Positions 23,805 to 31,423 of a stretch of DNA of 64,000 nt are shown one piece after another. The DNA is from Ornithomonoglobus_A sp045532455 (lineage in GTDB: Bacteria; Bacillota; Clostridia; UBA1381). Position numbers and translations under genes: made by a program. The stretch is taken from positions 1 through 64,000 of the forward strand of contig JAZSFX010000005.1 of the NCBI GenBank assembly GCA_045532455.1, in the 5' to 3' direction. Numbering within the stretch: the first letter of the stretch is position 1; every line of letters starts with the position of its first letter. A model generated the notes under the pieces. It was given only the letters and a program-made list of their open reading frames with translations, had not been told where the DNA came from and ran no database searches.

Positions 23805-23885
23805 GGATAAAATATCAAAAATTTGTGGGATTTTTTAGTGTTCTCTCACAAAAAAGAGGGTGTTATGTTAAAGAAGTTACGCAAC

Positions 23886-23946
23886 GCAAAAAGGACAATC
23901 TGTATTAAATTCGCAACAACGAATTATTACAGACTGCCCTATTTGC
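23886..23946. repeat. Short family-2 palindrome
   Basis: A 61-bp palindrome with outer arms like the full elements (GGACAATCTGTA and TACAGACTGCCC) and an AATTCG-CAACAA-CGAATT centre in place of the usual middle. It lies between ftsH and patatin. Confidence 0.75.
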
Positions 23947-23960
23947 AGTGCGGTATTGTT

Positions 23961-25922
23961 TTATTGCTCACTCTCGGGTGTTTCTCGCTCGTTTATAACC
24001 TCGTTAAAGATAGTCATAAACTCCTCGCCCGTGATAGTTTCTTTTGAAATTAAGAACTCTGATATTTTATCGAGGGCGTCGCGGTTTTCTTTTAAAAGAG
24101 AAACGGCAATTTTATATCTTTCCTTTAGTATGGAAACAACCTCGTTGTCAACGGCGGTTTTTGTTTCCTCCGAGCAGTTGGAAACTGCACGACCGTCGAG
24201 ATACTTGCTTTGTATGCTCTCTAATCCCGCCATACCGAATTTTTCCGACATACCGAATTGGGTTATCATTTTTCTTGTCATTTCGGTTGCTCTTTCGATA
24301 TCGTTTGAAGCGCCCGTTGTCTGTGTGTTGAACACAACCTCCTCCGCTGCACGTCCTGCTAAAAATACGGTTATCTGGTCTAAGATTTCTGCTTTTGACA
24401 TCAGATACTTTTCTTCCTCATCGGGCATTTGCATAGTGTAGCCCAAAGCGCACATTGTACGCGGTACAATGGTGATTTTCTGTACGGGTTGTGTGTTCTT
24501 TTGCAGTGCAGTTGCGAGCGCGTGGCCGACCTCGTGGAATGCTACAATTCTCTTTTCGGACGCGGATAAAATTCTGTCCTTTTTCTCCTTACCCGCAATT
24601 ATAACCTCTACTGCTTCCATAAGGTCTTCCTGAATAACAACTTTTCTGCCAAGTCTTACTGCCCTCAGTGCCGCCTCGTTTACCATATTTGCAAGGTCGG
24701 CACCCACCGCACCGCTTGTTGCAAGCGCCATAGCGTGCAGGTCGATATCGGGGGAGAGCTTAACATTTTTGGCGTGTACCTTTAAGATGTCCTCTCTGCC
24801 CTTTAAGTCAGGCTTTTCTACTATAATTCGTCTGTCAAAACGACCTGGTCTTAACAGTGCTTTATCCAAAATTTCGGGGCGGTTTGTTGCCGCTAAAATT
24901 ACAAGTCCCTTTGATGAGTCAAATCCGTCCATTTCAGCAAGGAGTTGATTTAACGTCTGTTCTCTTTCATCGTTTGTGCCAAGCTGATTGTCTCGTGATT
25001 TTCCTATTGCATCAATTTCGTCTATAAAGATAATGCACGGTGCTTTTTGGGAGGCTTGCTTAAACAAATCTCTTACACGGCTTGCGCCCACACCCACAAA
25101 CATTTCTACAAACTCTGAGCCACTGAGCGAGAAGAATGGTACATTTGCCTCGCCCGCAACCGCCTTTGCCAACAGTGTTTTACCTGTTCCCGGAGGGCCT
25201 ACCAAAAGCGCGCCCTTTGGTTGCTTTGCACCGATTTCGGTGTACTTTGAGGGGTTATGCAAAAAGTCGACAATTTCGTTTAACGACTCCTTTGCCTCCT
25301 CTTGCCCTGCAACGTCCTTGAATGTAATTCCCGTTTTGTTTTCTATATTGTACATTTTGGCGTTGGACTGTCCCACGCCCATTATACCGCCGCCCATTCG
25401 CTTTGACAGTGAGCGCGTTAAGAATGAGAACAGAATTCCCATAAACAACAGCGGTAAAATCCACGAAACAAAGAAGTTTAATATCGGATTTGAATAAATT
25501 ATGGGTGTGTAGTATTTTATGTTGTTGTCGTCAAGCAGCTGCAACAATCGGTCATCTCTTATATAACCTGTGAGATACTGCCCTCTTGCGCTCTCTTTCA
25601 TTTTTTCGAGCGCGTCTTTGTCTGCTACGCCGAATATTTCTAAAAACTTTTCGGTCTGGTCGCTATCCTGAGACTTTTCGGGAAGCTTTTCGTATATTAA
25701 TATTTTGTCGTTCTGAAAAACAACCTCGTCTACCTTCTGGTCTTTAACCATACCAAGAAATTCGTTGTAGCTTATTTCTTCCTGATTTCTGCCCGACATT
25801 GAGCTTATTAAAAAGTTAAGACCAAACGTTGCCACAAGCGATATTATAAGCACCAAAAACGCTGTGTTTTTAAACGGTGATGGTGGTTTTTGTTTGTTTT
25901 TGTTGTTATTGTTTTCGTTCAC
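23961..25922 (-). CDS. ftsH: ATP-dependent zinc metalloprotease FtsH
   Basis: A 653-residue membrane AAA protease. Two membrane helices flank an external domain (about 22-42 and 128-148); the AAA module has GPPGTGKT (about 242), FIDEIDAIGKSRD and the second region ATNRPEILDKALLRPGRFDR; the protease has the zinc motif HEVGH (about 463). It degrades membrane and regulatory proteins and in sporulating bacteria affects Spo0A entry. Start is GTG 25922 with GGAGG 6 nt upstream. Confidence 0.97.
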   Translation of the reverse strand: MNENNNNKNKQKPPSPFKNTAFLVLIISLVATFGLNFLISSMSGRNQEEISYNEFLGMVKDQKVDEVVFQNDKILIYEKLPEKSQDSDQTEKFLEIFGVADKDALEKMKESARGQYLTGYIRDDRLLQLLDDNNIKYYTPIIYSNPILNFFVSWILPLLFMGILFSFLTRSLSKRMGGGIMGVGQSNAKMYNIENKTGITFKDVAGQEEAKESLNEIVDFLHNPSKYTEIGAKQPKGALLVGPPGTGKTLLAKAVAGEANVPFFSLSGSEFVEMFVGVGASRVRDLFKQASQKAPCIIFIDEIDAIGKSRDNQLGTNDEREQTLNQLLAEMDGFDSSKGLVILAATNRPEILDKALLRPGRFDRRIIVEKPDLKGREDILKVHAKNVKLSPDIDLHAMALATSGAVGADLANMVNEAALRAVRLGRKVVIQEDLMEAVEVIIAGKEKKDRILSASEKRIVAFHEVGHALATALQKNTQPVQKITIVPRTMCALGYTMQMPDEEEKYLMSKAEILDQITVFLAGRAAEEVVFNTQTTGASNDIERATEMTRKMITQFGMSEKFGMAGLESIQSKYLDGRAVSNCSEETKTAVDNEVVSILKERYKIAVSLLKENRDALDKISEFLISKETITGEEFMTIFNEVINERETPESEQ

Positions 25923-25974
25923 GTTTTTCCTCCATTTTTGGTTACCCTTATTTTTTACAAATTTAACCGATTTT

Positions 25975-26003
25975 ATTGTATCATACAAAAAAATAAAAGT
26001 CAA
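25975..26003 (-). promoter_or_regulatory. ftsH promoter
   Basis: Minus-strand TTGACT (26003-25998), 17-bp spacer, TACAAT (25980-25975). Confidence 0.75.
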
Positions 26004-26050
26004 TTAATAAACTGATAATTTTTTATTAACGTAGGTGCTTGGAAAACAAA

Positions 26051-26076
26051 ACGGACTATGGAATTTCCATAGTCCG
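26051..26076. terminator. Perfect palindrome between ftsH and element B
   Basis: ACGGACTATGGAA (26051-26063) and its inverted copy (26064-26076) form a 13-bp palindrome next to T-rich flanks. Before insertion of element B it stood just downstream of lysS and is probably its terminator. Confidence 0.65.
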
Positions 26077-26107
26077 TTTATTTTAGCTTAAATCTTCTGT
26101 TAAACTT

Positions 26108-26136
26108 TTACTTATCCAATGTCTTCATTGTGGGGA
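26108..26136. repeat. Distal attachment copy of element B
   Basis: On the minus strand it reads as the displaced end of lysS, PTMKTLDK then TAA. It matches 36349-36377 except for 5 central bases (26120-26124). Confidence 0.75.
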
Positions 26137-26241
26137 TATCCTATATGCTTTGTGGATATGTCCTCACACCTCTATATATGTGTCTTTCTCGACGCTTTAT
26201 TTTATAATAAAATTTTATAAATCTGTACCATTCTTCATAAA

Positions 26242-26275
26242 TGGTCGCAAATCGGTCGCATTGTGGTCGCAAAGT
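26242..26275. repeat. GGTCGCAA arm-type repeats, left end of element B
   Basis: TGGTCGCAAATCGGTCGCA (26242-26260) is repeated exactly at 36288-36306 near the other end. A further GGTCGCAA follows at 26265. These repeats beside the integrase gene are good candidates for arm-type binding sites of Int or Xis. Confidence 0.7.
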
Positions 26276-26284
26276 CGCAATGGC

Positions 26285-27535
26285 TTAAAAACCACCTTGA
26301 ATTGATTTTGATTGATTAAAATAATTATCAAAATTAATGATTTCTGATTTTTTCAAATCTCGTGTAGCTTCTGCATATATGTCCATAGTGGTTTCAGCAT
26401 CTGCGTGTCCTAAAATTTCTTGCATAGCCTTAATGTTAACACCTGCTTCACACATTCTTGTTGTAAATGTATGCCTTAAAGAATGGTTGCTGAATTTTGG
26501 AAGAATAACAACATTATCTCGACTATTTTTATCAAGAATTTCATAGTTGCAATCCCTGATAATTCTTCTTAAAGCCTTGTTTAATGTTCCTTGATGTTGA
26601 ACACTCCCAAAACGATTGACAAAAATAAAATCTCTTAAACCATCTACAACGGCGGTGCATTTTATCCCCAGTTCCTCTTGGTATTGCTTTTCCATAATAA
26701 AAGCCTCTTTAACTTTGGGAATCATAGGTATAATTCTTTCGCCTGCTTTGGTCTTTGGTGTGTTTATTGCAAAGGTACATCTTTCTTCGTTCCTTTTGTC
26801 ATAATAAACCAAAGTATGATTTACACTTATAATTTCTTCCTCTAAATCAATATCACACCATCTAAGACCTGTTATTTCGCCAACACGCATACCCGTCCAT
26901 AGCATAATAACAAATATGGGATACCACCTATGATATTGACCTTGTTTTTTAAGAAAATTTTCAAATATCTCTTGCTCTTTAATTGTAAGTGCTTTCCTTT
27001 TTTCGATCTCAAAATTATGAGCCTTTTTCAATTCTTTCAAAGCGTTGTCCGAGGGGTTATATCTAAGGTAATCATCTTCTACACCCAATTCTAAAACTTG
27101 ATGTAAAACGGTATGAATATTATCAATCGTATTTACTTTTACATGCCTTTCATCAGCGAGATAATTATAAAATCCTCTTATATCAGTTCGCTTTAAATCC
27201 ACAAGTTTATTTTTGCCAAAATCAGGCTCTACAAATTGCCTATACATATACTTGTAATTTGAAAAAGAGTTGTCCTTTAGACCTCTTTTAAGCTGCACCC
27301 AACTATCAAACAAGTCATTAATTGTAAGATTGTTTTTGTCGGCTCTCACGCCATCTAGTACATCTCTCAGGACATCTAATTCCTTTTCCCTTAATTCTTC
27401 AAGTGTAACGGCACTTATAGAGTGTCTGCCACCACGCTTATCTCTCCACTTAAACTCATATGTTCCGCTTGTTCTCTGGTATTCACCCTCTTTTAAAATT
27501 CTGTTTTTATTATCTTTTCTTCTCTCTATTGCCAT
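26285..27535 (-). CDS. Tyrosine recombinase (Tn916 Int-like) of element B
   Basis: A 416-residue integrase with an N-terminal arm-binding domain (KEGEYQRTSGTYEFKWRDKRGGRHS), a SAM-like core-binding domain (about 75-160) and the catalytic domain: Arg in WTGMRVGEITGL, the HSLRHTFTTRM box, LGHADAETTMDIYAE with nucleophile Tyr. It recombines at the lysS 3' end. ATG 27535 follows GAAAGGAG. Its stop is 25 bp from the arm-type repeats, the standard arrangement at an element end. Confidence 0.95.
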   Translation of the reverse strand: MAIERRKDNKNRILKEGEYQRTSGTYEFKWRDKRGGRHSISAVTLEELREKELDVLRDVLDGVRADKNNLTINDLFDSWVQLKRGLKDNSFSNYKYMYRQFVEPDFGKNKLVDLKRTDIRGFYNYLADERHVKVNTIDNIHTVLHQVLELGVEDDYLRYNPSDNALKELKKAHNFEIEKRKALTIKEQEIFENFLKKQGQYHRWYPIFVIMLWTGMRVGEITGLRWCDIDLEEEIISVNHTLVYYDKRNEERCTFAINTPKTKAGERIIPMIPKVKEAFIMEKQYQEELGIKCTAVVDGLRDFIFVNRFGSVQHQGTLNKALRRIIRDCNYEILDKNSRDNVVILPKFSNHSLRHTFTTRMCEAGVNIKAMQEILGHADAETTMDIYAEATRDLKKSEIINFDNYFNQSKSIQGGF

Positions 27536-27629
27536 GTAAAAAACTCCTTTCATAACAATAAAGAGAACATGCCCACACTTATTATAGCATAAACCTGTTC
27601 TCTTTGTCTATTACAAAACTTTAATTTTA

Positions 27630-27836
27630 TTAAATTGAATACATCCGTTCAAGAAACTCGGCAAATTTTTTTCTCTTAATAAGCCTCTTATTTCCGCACC
27701 ATATAACATAAGGGCAGTTATCTGCATTTGTAAGTTCCCGAATTTTATTTTGACCTATTCCAAAATACAGGGATGCTTCTTCAAGTGTTAAATTTGCTTT
27801 TTCCCATAAAGGTATATGCTTTTCTATAATTTTCAC
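27630..27836 (-). CDS. Excisionase (Tn916 Xis-like)
   Basis: A 68-residue basic winged-helix protein: IPLWEKANLTLEEASLYFGIGQNKIRELT, then LIKRKKFAEFLE. This is the Tn916-type excisionase fold, which bends DNA and directs Int towards excision. The start overlaps the rep stop by 4 bp, so rep, xis and int appear to be one leftward transcript. Confidence 0.92.
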   Translation of the reverse strand: MKIIEKHIPLWEKANLTLEEASLYFGIGQNKIRELTNADNCPYVIWCGNKRLIKRKKFAEFLERMYSI

Positions 27837-28834
27837 CCCTTTCGATTTCTGCCAAGATATGTTTTAACACTTGGATATTCTATTGTTTTTCCAATATCCT
27901 CATATATGACTACCTTGTGTATTCTTCTTAAAAACGCTTTCCACGATTCGACATCATCCATTTGAATTTCCAAGTATTGTTTTTCTAAACTCCAATTAGA
28001 GATGATATAAACTTTATTATAACAAGCAAATTTATTTGTATATCTGCTTGGCAATTCTATGGGATATATGTCGCAAAACAACAACATATCTTTGATATTT
28101 AAGGAAGACCGAAACTCATCAAAAGCAATTACAGGCTGTCCGTTGTAATTATCAAAAGGATGTTTATAATCGGTTACTCTATAAACATTGGAATATCCAT
28201 TGTTTTCTAAAACGCCTCTTGTTTTTCCTGTTCCTGTAGCACCGCTTATGTAAATAACCTCTAATTCTGTTCTAACAGTTTCTTTATATTTTTCCGTAAG
28301 AATGGTTGTTCTAACTTTGTCGATTTTGTCTATTTGAAGAATATAATCTTGATTTTGAGCCAATATTTCTGCGTTTGTCATATTATCTAAAACCATTTGA
28401 TATAATTCTGACATATCACTACGCTTTCCTTTACTGTCAGGCGGTTGTGTTCCGTATTCTTCAAAAGTGCCCTCGATTTTCTTTTCTTGCTTAGATTGGT
28501 TATCTTCCCATTTTCCTGTCTTTTTAACATAATTCACATTGTCCGAAACAGTCCCCTTACACTTTTCTATGTGGGCCTCTGGAAAATATCGTTTTATCAT
28601 GCTGAATCTCACTCTTGAAGCAAAAACTATAAATATGTGTGTATGATGTTGTGTTCCTTGTTCGTCAGCCATAGCCACATATATAAGTGTTTTAAAATTG
28701 TTCCTTAGCACATCTAATATATGTTGGTGATGCCACCCTTTTTCAAGAGGAGCATTAATTGTAAGTTGATACATAAAGGATTGTGTATCTATAAAAGCAC
28801 CCCCTTTGTTCGTTTTGTTCACAATAGCGAACAT
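27833..28834 (-). CDS. CRESS-type replication initiator (HUH endonuclease plus SF3 helicase)
   Basis: A 333-residue protein with both domains of eukaryotic CRESS-DNA virus Reps. Rolling-circle motif I is FMYQLTIN (about 20-27), motif II HHTHIFIVF (H64 and H66), motif III VNYVKKTG (nicking Tyr102 and Lys105). The superfamily 3 helicase follows: Walker A ISGATGTGKT (about 200-210), Walker B PVIAFDEF, motif C KVYIISNW. It should nick the stem-loop 40 bp upstream and initiate rolling-circle replication and probably transfer. ATG 28834 is chosen because the frame upstream runs through the origin from a TTG without a ribosome site. Confidence 0.9.
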   Translation of the reverse strand: MFAIVNKTNKGGAFIDTQSFMYQLTINAPLEKGWHHQHILDVLRNNFKTLIYVAMADEQGTQHHTHIFIVFASRVRFSMIKRYFPEAHIEKCKGTVSDNVNYVKKTGKWEDNQSKQEKKIEGTFEEYGTQPPDSKGKRSDMSELYQMVLDNMTNAEILAQNQDYILQIDKIDKVRTTILTEKYKETVRTELEVIYISGATGTGKTRGVLENNGYSNVYRVTDYKHPFDNYNGQPVIAFDEFRSSLNIKDMLLFCDIYPIELPSRYTNKFACYNKVYIISNWSLEKQYLEIQMDDVESWKAFLRRIHKVVIYEDIGKTIEYPSVKTYLGRNRKG

Positions 28835-28873
28835 CCCCGAAATCTTGTATTTACTTGCATTATGCCTGTTTGT

Positions 28874-28902
28874 GCGAGGTTGGGTAATACTATGCCAACC
28901 TC
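28874..28902 (-). other. Rep origin stem-loop with TAGTATTAC nonanucleotide
   Basis: A perfect 9-bp stem (CGAGGTTGG at 28874-28882 with CCAACCTCG at 28894-28902) closes an 11-nt loop. On the minus strand the loop is CATAGTATTAC, containing TAGTATTAC (28891-28883), the circovirus form of the nonanucleotide nicked by CRESS Reps (TAGTATT/AC). The predicted nick is between 28885 and 28884. It lies directly upstream of the Rep gene, as in circoviruses. Confidence 0.8.
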
Positions 28903-28905
28903 GTT

Positions 28906-28934
28906 GCAAGGGCTTGTGGCTACGCCACGCCCTT
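28906..28934. repeat. Second hairpin beside the Rep origin
   Basis: CAAGGGC/GCCCTTG arms with an inner GTGGC/GCCAC stem form a 12-bp hairpin with a 2-nt bulge, 3 bp from the nonanucleotide stem-loop. It may be a lagging-strand origin, a Rep-binding site or the terminator of the FtsK-like gene. Confidence 0.65.
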
Positions 28935-28943
28935 GCCTTTTGT

Positions 28944-29702
28944 CTATCGACTTAGAGCATCAATACATATTTCTTGCATTTTTCGCTCGTTTCTTATAAC
29001 AGGGACTTTTATATAATGCATTTCCGCTCCTTGCAACAATACAACACCTTCGCCAATTTCAAAAGCTCTATTACCTATTTTTTCTATGTACTCTTTGGGT
29101 ATCAACATCTCGTATATACTTTTGATAGGTGCTCCCATAATAATTATAACCCCATAATTTAATCTGCTACCTGTCGGAAATGCAGTTGCATCCGGTCTTT
29201 GACATGAAACAACAAGTCTAACGGCAAGAGAGCGACCTAACATAAGTATTTCCGAAACTTTTCGCATAACACTTTCCGCTTTTTTCTTATCAGTTCCAAG
29301 TAATGACAAAACATTTGCAATATATTCATCCCATACAAGCGTAACAGGGGAGCGTGAAACATCTTCGCCTGATTGTCTTTTGTGTAGAATTTCATATACA
29401 GTTTCTAATGCGTCAATTGTTTTATCATAGGGATAATATCGGGGACAATTTCTTAAATATGAAAAAGTATCATCCTGTTTGAAATCAGCAAAATATGTTT
29501 TTGCAGCGTTTCCATCCTCAACACATATTCGAGCAAAATATTGATTTGTTAAATAAGATTTTCCTGAGCCTGACATTCCACATATCAAAGTATGAGAATT
29601 TGTCTTTGTTGAAATGTCTGTACTTATAGGGACTTTATCACCATATCCATACCATACATCGAAATCGTAACCAATCAAAACTCTATTAGAATGTGTCTTC
29701 AT
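28944..29702 (-). CDS. FtsK/TcpA-like DNA translocase (coupling ATPase)
   Basis: A 252-residue FtsK-HerA family ATPase: Walker A CGMSGSGKSYLTNQ (about 41-54), Walker B SPVTLVWDEYIANV, then a sensor-like VVSCQRPDATAFP. It lacks membrane helices and the gamma domain; the membrane part is likely supplied by the gene upstream, with which it overlaps by 17 bp. In mobilizable elements such proteins couple the Rep-DNA complex to a conjugation pore. ATG 29702 follows AGAGGTG. Confidence 0.88.
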   Translation of the reverse strand: MKTHSNRVLIGYDFDVWYGYGDKVPISTDISTKTNSHTLICGMSGSGKSYLTNQYFARICVEDGNAAKTYFADFKQDDTFSYLRNCPRYYPYDKTIDALETVYEILHKRQSGEDVSRSPVTLVWDEYIANVLSLLGTDKKKAESVMRKVSEILMLGRSLAVRLVVSCQRPDATAFPTGSRLNYGVIIIMGAPIKSIYEMLIPKEYIEKIGNRAFEIGEGVVLLQGAEMHYIKVPVIRNERKMQEICIDALSR

Positions 29703-30267
29703 ACAAAACACCTCTATCTTTTGCCTTTCGACCTTTTGCAGTTTTTATAAGAATTCTGTTTCCGTTCGACTTGCCACCATATTCAATATCAGCGATAAAG
29801 TGCAAATTGAATACATCTGCGATAACCTCTTTTTGTTCTTGCCATCTGCTCATAGGAATTTTAGAATAAAATTCACGAACAGTAACACCATTTTTAAATG
29901 TTCTTTTGTAAATGAGGATGGGACAACCATTTATTAATTCTTTCTTATCAAAAACAAACATCAAGTCTGCCTCGTCTTTGCGTGCTGTCAATTCCCCGAC
30001 ACCTTGTATAATGCTTATAGAAATAATGACAGGAATAAACACAACTAAAAAATTTAAGCAAACATTAATAATTGGTGTTAATAATGGTGGAGTATTGAAC
30101 ATATTAATAATTTTTCCTTTTCCATTTATAAGAAGAACAGTACCCATCATAATAAATATCCATATAAAATTAATAAAGGGGTGATTTGAAAATTGCCATA
30201 TTCCTAGCCTTATTCTATGTAAAATCTTCTGTATATTGTAGCGTTTTCGATTGTAATTATTGTTCAA
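29686..30267 (-). CDS. Membrane protein paired with the FtsK-like ATPase
   Basis: A 193-residue protein with a basic N-terminus, two membrane helices (about 28-47 and 63-87) and a cytosolic domain of about 100 residues (KDEADLMFVFDKKELINGCP onwards). The start is TTG with AAAGGAG 6 nt upstream. It overlaps the ATPase gene, so the two are likely a split FtsK/TcpA-type coupling protein, one part anchoring the other. No named family was recognised. Confidence 0.75.
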   Translation of the reverse strand: MNNNYNRKRYNIQKILHRIRLGIWQFSNHPFINFIWIFIMMGTVLLINGKGKIINMFNTPPLLTPIINVCLNFLVVFIPVIISISIIQGVGELTARKDEADLMFVFDKKELINGCPILIYKRTFKNGVTVREFYSKIPMSRWQEQKEVIADVFNLHFIADIEYGGKSNGNRILIKTAKGRKAKDRGVLYEDTF

Positions 30268-30341
30268 GATAACTCCTTTCCGTTGACAAAGGGATGCTTT
30301 TATCCCTTTGTCAACTGTTTTATATAATTAATACTTTATTA

Positions 30342-30593
30342 CTAAGTTATATTAATTTTTCTTGCTGGAATTTTTTCAATTCGTTCAGGTTTTCCCTTGC
30401 GATTGTAAAATACTTCCAAGGCATCTCCAGGTGTTAGGCTTGGCAAAGAAATATCATCGTTTATAAACAGTCTATCGGTCATTTCTCCAGTTGTATTTTC
30501 TTCTAAAAATGAAATGAACAACTGTTGTCCCTTGACATTTCTTCCGTCAGTCACAAAATCTAATTTTTTTATCCCAACTAATTTTACTTGCAT
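30342..30593 (-). CDS. Small conserved element B protein (83 aa)
   Basis: An 83-residue all-beta protein, MQVKLVGIKKLDFVTDGRNVKGQQLF followed by TGEMTDRLFINDDI and PGDALEVFYNRKGKPERI. The pattern suggests an OB-like or single-stranded-DNA-binding fold, which would suit a rolling-circle element, but this is only a guess from the strand pattern. It is the first gene of the leftward transfer and integration operon, with a ribosome site GAAAGGAGG. Confidence 0.7.
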   Translation of the reverse strand: MQVKLVGIKKLDFVTDGRNVKGQQLFISFLEENTTGEMTDRLFINDDISLPSLTPGDALEVFYNRKGKPERIEKIPARKINIT

Positions 30594-30660
30594 ATATGTT
30601 TCCTCCTTTCCATCAGCGTATCATGAATAACTGAAAATTTTAAGAGTTCTCTTGTTGCAT

Positions 30661-30690
30661 AGTTTATCATAGATTTCACAATACTGTCAA
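30661..30690 (-). promoter_or_regulatory. Promoter of the leftward element B operon
   Basis: Minus-strand TTGACA (30690-30685), 18-bp spacer, TAAACT (30666-30661). It is divergent from the repressor promoter 70 bp away, so the repressor could control both. Confidence 0.6.
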
Positions 30691-30757
30691 AGAACAATTT
30701 TATACAATAAAATAATATATTTTAGCATTTAATATTATATATAAAACAATAATATAC

Positions 30758-30786
30758 TTTACATTTCTATATAAAAGTGGTATAAT
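30758..30786 (+). promoter_or_regulatory. Promoter of the repressor-ATPase operon
   Basis: TTTACA (30758-30763), 17-bp spacer, TATAAT (30781-30786). Confidence 0.75.
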
Positions 30787-30820
30787 TACTAAAAATATAA
30801 ACAAAAGGAGTTTTAAAAAC

Positions 30821-31423
30821 ATGGCAAACAAATCTGCTCCGATTACAGTAGGAAAACGAATAAAATTACTTAGAGAAAAAAGAGGAGAAACGCAAACACA
30901 GTTAGGAATTGCAGTTGGTTTATCTCAAAAAGCAATATCTAATATAGAAAATGATATAAGTTCGTTAGGTATAGATATACAAACTGAATTGGCAAAGCAC
31001 TTCGATGTATCTCATGATTATTTAATTACAGGAGTAGATAGTAAGTCACTGCTTTCTATCATATGTGATTATGTTTCTATTTCACACTCAACAATATCAG
31101 TTGGAGAAGATTCGTATAAAGTTCCATTTCTTAAAATTAAATACGATTTATTAAATTATCTTTTACATTATGCGGAGATAAATGATATAATTTTTATGCC
31201 AAATGACCTTAAAGTTATGTGGCTGGATAGAATAAATGAAAATTTTTACAAAGAAAGTGATGACAAAGAAAATTGTTATATTGAATTAATCCCTCTTATA
31301 CCTCAAATGCTTTTCCCTGATGACAGCAAAAAATATTGGAAACAAGCCGATTTAATACGAGAACTAAATAACGAATTTAAAAATATGATAAAAAACAACG
31401 CTAAAGAGAGGGATGCAATATGA
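30821..31423 (+). CDS. XRE-family transcriptional regulator
   Basis: A 200-residue regulator. The N-terminal helix-turn-helix reads VGKRIKLLREKRGETQTQLGIAVGLSQKAISNIE, followed by HFDVSHDYLITG; the C-terminal 110 residues are a helical domain of unknown type. AAAAGGAG precedes the ATG. Its stop overlaps the start of the ATPase gene by 4 bp (ATGA), so it is produced with it and may regulate that gene and the divergent integration operon. Confidence 0.85.
   Translation: MANKSAPITVGKRIKLLREKRGETQTQLGIAVGLSQKAISNIENDISSLGIDIQTELAKHFDVSHDYLITGVDSKSLLSIICDYVSISHSTISVGEDSYKVPFLKIKYDLLNYLLHYAEINDIIFMPNDLKVMWLDRINENFYKESDDKENCYIELIPLIPQMLFPDDSKKYWKQADLIRELNNEFKNMIKNNAKERDAI

Noticed and set aside
28835..28909. 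Longer Rep starting at TTG 28909
   Set aside because: That reading passes through the predicted nick site stem-loop and has no ribosome site; the conserved domain starts after ATG 28834.
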